Positions 41,080 through 45,157 of a DNA stretch of 45,157 nt are shown in pieces. The position numbers were made by a program, and so were the translations under genes. Source of the DNA: an uncultured Phascolarctobacterium sp. (lineage in GTDB: Bacteria > Bacillota > Negativicutes > Acidaminococcales > Acidaminococcaceae); NCBI GenBank assembly GCA_900541915.1, contig UQLS01000015.1:1-45157 (forward strand). The letters run 5' to 3'. Below the pieces are notes generated by a model, which saw nothing but the letters and a program-made list of their open reading frames with translations, did no database searches and had not been told where the DNA came from. Position 1 is the first letter of the stretch. Every line of letters begins with the position of its first letter.

Positions 41080-41811
41080 ATGAGTAATGGAATACAAAAC
41101 GATCCTTATGCAGCGTTTGCTAAGATGACTGATGAGGAAATCGTTTTGGAAGCGCAGCTCCATGACAATGTGTTGGCACAGGAGTATTTGCTGCATAAAT
41201 ACAGAAATTTTGTCAGGGCCAAAGCTCGCAGTTATTTCCTTATAGGGGCCGAGAGAGAGGATATTATCCAGGAAGGCATGATTGGCCTGTATAAGGCTAT
41301 TCGTGACTATAAAAGTGATAAGCAGTCTTCTTTCCGTGCTTTTGCTGAATTATGTGTAACGCGCCAGATTATTACTGCGATTAAGACTGCTACTAGGCAG
41401 AAGCATATCCCTTTGAATTCATATGTATCGCTGAATAAGCCTATTTATGAAGAGGATTCCGACAGGACATTGCTGGATATTATCAGCGGTGTCAAGGTGG
41501 CTAATCCGGAGGATATGATTATCAGTCGTGAGGAGTTCAGTGACATTGAAAATAAAATGAATAATATTCTCAGTGACCTTGAGTGGAAAGTGCTGATGAG
41601 TTATCTGGACGGTAAGTCCTATCAGGAAATTGCCGAGGAGCTGGAAAGGCATATCAAGTCCATTGATAATGCTTTGCAGCGTGTAAAACGCAAGCTGGAA
41701 AAATATATTATCAGCCGCGGGGATATTACTGACTTACGTACTGTTTACAGTGGGTTGCTCGCTATTGATCCGGAAGAGCGGTTTCACAATAAAAAAGCAA
41801 AAAATAATTGA
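41080..41811 (+). CDS. sigH: RNA polymerase sigma factor SigH-like (sigma-70 family)
   Basis: A 243-residue factor with regions 2.1-2.4 (LLHKYRNFVRAKARSYFLIGAEREDIIQEGMIGLYKAIRDY, then FRAFAELCVTRQIITAIKTATRQKH) and region 4 (LSDLEWKVLMSYLDGKSYQEIAEELERHIKSIDNALQRVKRKL). It aligns with SigH of Bacillota, which drives post-exponential, competence or early sporulation genes. GGAGG lies 11 bases before the ATG, a little far. A terminator follows. Confidence 0.92.
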   Translation: MSNGIQNDPYAAFAKMTDEEIVLEAQLHDNVLAQEYLLHKYRNFVRAKARSYFLIGAEREDIIQEGMIGLYKAIRDYKSDKQSSFRAFAELCVTRQIITAIKTATRQKHIPLNSYVSLNKPIYEEDSDRTLLDIISGVKVANPEDMIISREEFSDIENKMNNILSDLEWKVLMSYLDGKSYQEIAEELERHIKSIDNALQRVKRKLEKYIISRGDITDLRTVYSGLLAIDPEERFHNKKAKNN

Positions 41812-41834
41812 ATACTGATAAAAGTGTAACACAT

Positions 41835-41876
41835 AATAACATCATCTTGATTTTTTCAAAATGGTGTTATTTTTTT
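41835..41876 (+). terminator. Terminator of sigH
   Basis: AATAACATCAT pairs with ATGGTGTTATT (one G-T pair) around a 15-base loop; T run at 41871-41876. Confidence 0.82.
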
Positions 41877-41929
41877 AAAGGAATTTAAGAATGTTCAGCG
41901 AATATATTGCATAACAAAGTGGTAGAATT

Positions 41930-41943
41930 ACACCTTGAGGTGT
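41930..41943 (+). promoter_or_regulatory. 6-2-6 inverted repeat upstream of the BrxF-like gene
   Basis: ACACCT-TG-AGGTGT is a perfect dyad, just before the GGGAGG ribosome site of the P-loop gene. It could be a repressor operator or a small hairpin that affects translation. Confidence 0.45.
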
Positions 41944-41959
41944 TAGGGAGGTTTTGCAA

Positions 41960-42424
41960 ATGAATCAAGTAGAAGAATTGGTAAAAGTTGTAGAACAGGC
42001 TAAGGCTGACAAAGGTAATGTTGTTATTGTTACCGGTAAACCGGGCAGCGGCAAAAGTAAAGTTTTGCGCGAAGCGGCAGAAATGAAAAAATGGACGTAT
42101 GTTGACTGCCGTATGCTGATCAGCGAAGAATTCCTGGCTATTCCTGCAGCTGACAGAGGCCTTTATGCACCTGACCTGATGGCAAATATTCTTGAAGGCT
42201 ACAATGCGGATGTTATTATTCTGGACAGACTGCAAACTTTGTTTGTGCCTGTATTCCATATTAATGTTGACAGCCTGATGCGTAAGCTCAGCAAGAAGTT
42301 TACTATCGTTACTGCTTGGCCTGGCTATCAGCAGAATGGTAACCTCTGCTATGATAAATTTGACGGTACTGAAGCTATCCGCATCAGTCCGGACGGTTTT
42401 AAGATTTGGAATGTTGAAGGCTGA
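41960..42424 (+). CDS. BrxF-like P-loop ATPase (orphan; no BREX genes nearby)
   Basis: The ATG at 41960 has GGAGG eight bases upstream. The 154-residue protein is a minimal P-loop ATPase: Walker A GKPGSGKS at 26-33, a middle region with DCRMLISEEFLAIPAADRGL, Walker B DVIILD at 84-89, and a sensor-like FTIVTAWPGY near 115-122. The pattern and size match BrxF, the small ATPase of type 3 BREX phage defence. However, brxC, pglX, pglZ and brxH are absent on both sides. It lies between sigH and pfkA, only 12 bases before pfkA, and so is probably co-transcribed with it. A housekeeping role, or a domesticated defence gene, is possible. Confidence 0.7.
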   Translation: MNQVEELVKVVEQAKADKGNVVIVTGKPGSGKSKVLREAAEMKKWTYVDCRMLISEEFLAIPAADRGLYAPDLMANILEGYNADVIILDRLQTLFVPVFHINVDSLMRKLSKKFTIVTAWPGYQQNGNLCYDKFDGTEAIRISPDGFKIWNVEG

Positions 42425-42436
42425 TAGGAGGCTTTC

Positions 42437-43531
42437 ATGACTGAAAAGAAACGTCGTTTTGCAGTGCTTACAGGCGGTGGTGACTGCCCTGGTTTAAATG
42501 CAGTTATCAGTGCAGTAGTAAAGACTTTTCTGCAGAACGATTGTGAAATATATGGTGTGCCCAACGGCTTTAACGGTTTAGTAAACGGGCAGCTTATTCC
42601 AATGGATTTCGCCAGTGTATCGGGCATTCTGCCGCGCGGCGGTACGATTTTAGGCACTACTAACCGCGATAACCCATTTAAATTTGCTGTTGAGGAAAAT
42701 GGCGAGCTTGTTTATTATGATATGCGCGACAGGGTAGTAGAAAATCTACAGAAGTACGATATCGAAGCATTGGTCGTTATTGGCGGCGACGGAAGCCTGA
42801 ACATTGGTGCTAAGCTGGCACGTGAGTGCGGTATAAAAGTTGTTGGTGTACCTAAGACTATTGATAATGATTTGCCCTGCACAGAGCGTACTTTTGGTTT
42901 TGATACGGCTATGGCGATGGCAACAGAGGCGGTTGACAGACTGCATACTACAGCAGAATCACATCACCGGGTAATGGCGTTAGAAGTTATGGGTCGTTAT
43001 GCCGGATGGATTGCTCTGCACAGCGGTATTGCCGGCGGAGCAGATGTAATACTGATTCCGGAGATTCCTTACAACATTGATTCTGTTATTGAAAAGATTT
43101 ATGAACGTAAAGCAGCCGGAAAAAATTTCAGTATTATTGTTGTTGCCGAAGGCGCTAAGCCTGTAGGCGGAGAAATGACTGTTGCCCGCAGGGTTGAAGG
43201 CAGTTTTGAACCTATACGTCTTGGCGGCGTTGGTGAAAAGCTGGTTAGAGAAATTGAAGAAAAAACTGGTATAGAATCTCGCTGTACGGTATTAGGCTAT
43301 TTACAGCGCGGTGGTTCTCCGACTCCTTTTGACAGAGTGTTGTCGACAAGATACGGAGTTGCTGCAGCAGAGGCCTGCTTACGCGGTGAATATAATGTCA
43401 TGGTATCTTTGTTCCATGATAAGATTGTTACCGTATATATCCAAAAAGCGGCTTCAACGCCTAAATCAGTACCTGTAGATAGTGAGATAATAAATACCGG
43501 CAGACAGATTGGTATCTGTTTTGGTGACTAA
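42437..43531 (+). CDS. pfkA: 6-phosphofructokinase, mixed-substrate (group III-like) form
   Basis: The 364-residue enzyme has LTGGGDCPGLNAVISAV, GGDGS at 116-120, PKTIDNDLPCTERTFGFDTA from 139, EVMGRYAGWIALHSGIAGGADVILIPE and LGYLQRGGSPTPFDR. The position of E. coli Gly104 is Gly (G119), as in ATP enzymes, but that of Gly124 is Lys (K140), as in PPi-using enzymes. That mix marks the long group III form, whose phosphate donor (ATP or PPi) cannot be told from sequence. At 364 residues it is longer than the E. coli enzyme (320). AGGAGG precedes the ATG. Confidence 0.92.
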   Translation: MTEKKRRFAVLTGGGDCPGLNAVISAVVKTFLQNDCEIYGVPNGFNGLVNGQLIPMDFASVSGILPRGGTILGTTNRDNPFKFAVEENGELVYYDMRDRVVENLQKYDIEALVVIGGDGSLNIGAKLARECGIKVVGVPKTIDNDLPCTERTFGFDTAMAMATEAVDRLHTTAESHHRVMALEVMGRYAGWIALHSGIAGGADVILIPEIPYNIDSVIEKIYERKAAGKNFSIIVVAEGAKPVGGEMTVARRVEGSFEPIRLGGVGEKLVREIEEKTGIESRCTVLGYLQRGGSPTPFDRVLSTRYGVAAAEACLRGEYNVMVSLFHDKIVTVYIQKAASTPKSVPVDSEIINTGRQIGICFGD

Positions 43532-43564
43532 GTTTTAAGCTGAATTTAAGATAAAAAGCATAGG

Positions 43565-43600
43565 ATAGAGGATGGTTGCAGCCATCCTCTATTTCTTTTA
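43565..43600 (+). terminator. Terminator of the BrxF-like/pfkA unit
   Basis: An 11-bp perfect stem (ATAGAGGATGG with CCATCCTCTAT) around TTGCAG, followed by a T-rich stretch. Confidence 0.88.
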
Positions 43601-43632
43601 TTTACATAAATAGTGAAATTTTTGCCGGCTGA

Positions 43633-43661
43633 TTGATGTTAAGGTATAATGTGTGTATAAT
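43633..43661 (+). promoter_or_regulatory. Promoter of uppP
   Basis: TTGATG (43633-43638), 17 bases, perfect TATAAT (43656-43661), 34 bases before the start codon. Confidence 0.7.
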
Positions 43662-43695
43662 TAAATTATTTGCAGTATGATTTAAGGAGATAAGA

Positions 43696-44499
43696 ATGGA
43701 TCAGAATCTGATAGCCGTTATTGTAGGCATTGTTGAAGGTTTAACAGAGTTTTTGCCGGTTTCCTCTACCGGACATATGATTATTGTCGGACATTTATTG
43801 GGCTTTAGTGAGCGTGTTGCTGACGTTTTTGATGTTTTTGTTCAGTTAGGCGCAATTTTATCAGTTATTTTTATTTATAAAGAGCGTTTTTATCGCTTTT
43901 TTACCAAAGAAGGCTGGCAGCTTAACAAAGGGTTAAGCGTGTGGCATGTAGCTGCAGGTATTGTACCGGTTATGGCTGTTGCGTTTTTTCTGTATAAATA
44001 TATCAAAGAATATCTTTTTTCTCCGTTTACAGTAGCTATCGGTCTGGCACTTGGCGGTTTGCTGCTGATTTATGCAGAGAAAAAGACTGCAGATAAACAG
44101 GACCAGCTGGTAAAGAATGTTGATGATATTACTCTTAAACAAGCCTTATATGTAGGTATTTACCAGTTCCTTTCTTTGTGGCCCGGTTTTTCCCGCAGCG
44201 GCAGTACTATTGCCGGTGGCTTGCTTGTAGGCCTCAGTCGCGAAGCAGCAGCAAATTATACTTTTATTATTGCCGTACCTTTAATGTTTGTTGCATGTAT
44301 ATATGATTTGATGAAAAATATTCATGGGCTTACTGCTGATGAGCTGCAGATATTAGGCATTGGCTTTGTGGTATCTTTTATTGTTGCGTACTGGTCTGTA
44401 TTGTGGTTTTTGAAATTCCTGCATAAATACAGCCTGAGCAGCTTTGCTTATTATCGTATTGCCTTGGCATTTTTTACTTATTGGTTTTTTTACATGTAG
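43696..44499 (+). CDS. uppP: Undecaprenyl-diphosphatase (BacA family)
   Basis: A 267-residue membrane enzyme with about eight spans. The two signature motifs are present: GIVEGLTEFLPVSSTGHMII near residue 12 and WPGFSRSGSTIAGGLLVGLSR near residue 163. It recycles undecaprenyl diphosphate to the monophosphate carrier for cell-wall synthesis and confers bacitracin tolerance. AAGGAG precedes the ATG. The tRNA promoter starts only a few bases after its stop. Confidence 0.95.
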   Translation: MDQNLIAVIVGIVEGLTEFLPVSSTGHMIIVGHLLGFSERVADVFDVFVQLGAILSVIFIYKERFYRFFTKEGWQLNKGLSVWHVAAGIVPVMAVAFFLYKYIKEYLFSPFTVAIGLALGGLLLIYAEKKTADKQDQLVKNVDDITLKQALYVGIYQFLSLWPGFSRSGSTIAGGLLVGLSREAAANYTFIIAVPLMFVACIYDLMKNIHGLTADELQILGIGFVVSFIVAYWSVLWFLKFLHKYSLSSFAYYRIALAFFTYWFFYM

Positions 44500-44502
44500 A
44501 TG

Positions 44503-44531
44503 TTGACAAATCATAGATAGTAATATATAAT
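44503..44531 (+). promoter_or_regulatory. Perfect consensus promoter of the tRNA cluster
   Basis: Exact TTGACA (44503-44508), 17-base spacer and exact TATAAT (44526-44531), 15 bases before the first tRNA. This is the strongest promoter in the window, as expected for stable RNA. Confidence 0.9.
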
Positions 44532-44546
44532 AGCTTTTGTCCTAAT

Positions 44547-44622
44547 GCTGACATAGCTCAATAGGTAGAGCAGCTGACTTGTAATCAGCAGGTTGGGGGT
44601 TCGATTCCTCTTGTCAGCTCCA
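44547..44622 (+). tRNA. tRNA-Thr (TGT)
   Basis: Cloverleaf with acceptor GCTGACA/TGTCAGC, anticodon loop CTTGTAA (TGT), T arm with TTCGATT, encoded CCA. First of five tRNAs in tandem. Confidence 0.95.
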
Positions 44623-44625
44623 AAT

Positions 44626-44710
44626 GGAGAGGTTCCCGAGTGGTTAAAGGGAGCAGACTGTAAATCTGCCGCGTTTCGCTTCGTTGGTTCGAATCCAACC
44701 CTCTCCACCA
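44626..44710 (+). tRNA. tRNA-Tyr (GTA)
   Basis: Class II tRNA with acceptor GGAGAGG/CCTCTCC, anticodon loop CTGTAAA (GTA), a long variable arm (GCGTTTCGCTTCG region) and encoded CCA. Confidence 0.95.
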
Positions 44711-44717
44711 ATGATAT

Positions 44718-44793
<76 letters not shown>

Positions 44794-44802
44794 ATTGAAT
44801 AT

Positions 44803-44878
44803 GCTGATGTAGCTCAGTCGGCAGAGCGTATCCTTGGTAAGGATAAGGTCACCAGTTCAATCCTGGTCATCAGCTCCA
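44803..44878 (+). tRNA. tRNA-Thr (GGT)
   Basis: Acceptor GCTGATG/CATCAGC, anticodon loop TTGGTAA (GGT), encoded CCA. Second Thr tRNA of the cluster. Confidence 0.94.
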
Positions 44879-44883
44879 AAAAT

Positions 44884-44960
44884 GGCGGCGTAGCTCAGTT
44901 GGCTAGAGCATGCGGTTCATACCCGCAGTGTCCGCGGTTCGAATCCGTGCGCCGCCACCA
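44884..44960 (+). tRNA. Elongator tRNA-Met (CAT)
   Basis: Acceptor GGCGGCG/CGCCGCC, anticodon loop TTCATAC (CAT), encoded CCA. The loop and acceptor match elongator Met better than the modified-Ile (CAT) type. Confidence 0.9.
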
Positions 44961-44972
44961 ACTCCAAAAAGT

Positions 44973-44997
44973 AACCTCATGTAAATGAGGTTTTTTT
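44973..44997 (+). terminator. Terminator after the tRNA cluster
   Basis: AACCTCAT pairs with ATGAGGTT around GTAA, followed by a T run. It separates the tRNA transcript from tuf; the 120 bases up to tuf show no convincing promoter pair by eye. Confidence 0.85.
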
Positions 44998-45117
44998 GTT
45001 ATATGAGCATAATCTAGCAGGAATTTAGCTGCTGACAGCGAATATGACAAAGTAAGGTTATTAGCCTTTATGTATCATTATTAACAAAACATTTCATGTA
45101 TTGGAGGCAATTCACAA

Positions 45118-45157
45118 ATGGCAAAAGCTAAATATGAAAGAACTAAACCCCATCTGA
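45118..45157 (+). CDS. tuf: Elongation factor Tu, first 13 codons only
   Basis: The ATG at 45118 follows TTGGAGG at a good distance and opens MAKAKYERTKPH, the near-invariant start of EF-Tu. The gene runs off the right edge. EF-Tu delivers aminoacyl-tRNA to the ribosome. Its position directly after a tRNA cluster and downstream of sigH fits the usual Bacillota layout before secE-nusG. Confidence 0.9.
   Translation, partial: MAKAKYERTKPHL

Noticed and set aside
41812..43600. Remaining BREX components around the BrxF-like gene
   Set aside because: Both flanks are housekeeping genes (sigH, pfkA, uppP). No brxC, pglX, pglZ or brxH coding sequence is present in the window.

Overview
The window reads as a chromosomal segment of a Gram-positive-lineage (Bacillota) anaerobe. 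The best guess is a member of the Negativicutes, inferred from the order yacL-ispD-ispF-gltX-cysS-mrnC-thyX-rlmB-yacP-sigH-tRNAs-tuf, the use of ThyX, and overall protein resemblance. Genus cannot be fixed from the sequence alone. The core is moderately AT-rich; about 0.59-4.4 kb is far more AT-rich and looks acquired.

Layout. (1) 1-4.4 kb: the tail of a YhcC-like radical SAM gene, then a DUF4364 regulator gene that runs in frame into a Dam methylase lacking its N-terminus, then an unfamiliar helix-hairpin-helix/zinc-ribbon protein, a DpnII-type restriction enzyme and a second DNA methyltransferase. This is a GATC-type restriction-modification island with a damaged, or mis-assembled, left edge. 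(2) 4.4-7.8 kb: a VOC protein and three minus-strand genes (YczE-like, metallophosphoesterase, YitT-like). (3) 7.9-26.3 kb: a large selenium-dependent molybdenum hydroxylase (SDMH) region. It holds an FAH-family enzyme, yqeC, selD, yedF, a cysteine desulfurase, DUF3343, yqeB, xdhC, an NCS2 nucleobase permease, mocA, the three-subunit hydroxylase, moaA, moaC, a MOSC-MogA fusion, modBCA, a MoeA-like protein and a ModE-like regulator. (4) 26.4-33 kb: Dps, a small exported protein behind a striking 11-bp repeat array, tRNA-Arg, an AI-2E family permease, a thioesterase, a CofE-like ligase, a membrane-anchored protein, a HAD phosphatase, a CarD regulator and an exported two-repeat protein. (5) 33.2-41.8 kb: the conserved yacL-to-sigH housekeeping run. 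(6) 41.9-45.2 kb: a BrxF-like P-loop ATPase coupled to pfkA, then uppP, five tRNAs and the start of tuf.

How the parts work together. In region 3 the Se genes (selD, yedF, desulfurase, DUF3343, yqeB, yqeC) would make and insert a labile selenium ligand. The modBCA, moaA, moaC, mog, moeA-like and mocA genes would supply molybdate and finish the cofactor. XdhC and the FAD/FeS/Mo subunits form the enzyme, and the permease points to a nucleobase or related heterocycle as substrate. No selenocysteine machinery is present in this window, and SelD itself uses Cys, so selenium here appears to serve the cofactor.

The most notable items are the DUF4364-Dam chimera, the glycosylase-like protein inside the R-M operon, the BrxF-like ATPase without any BREX genes, the 11-bp direct repeats before the exported protein, and a ModE-box-like dyad abutting the moaA ribosome binding site.
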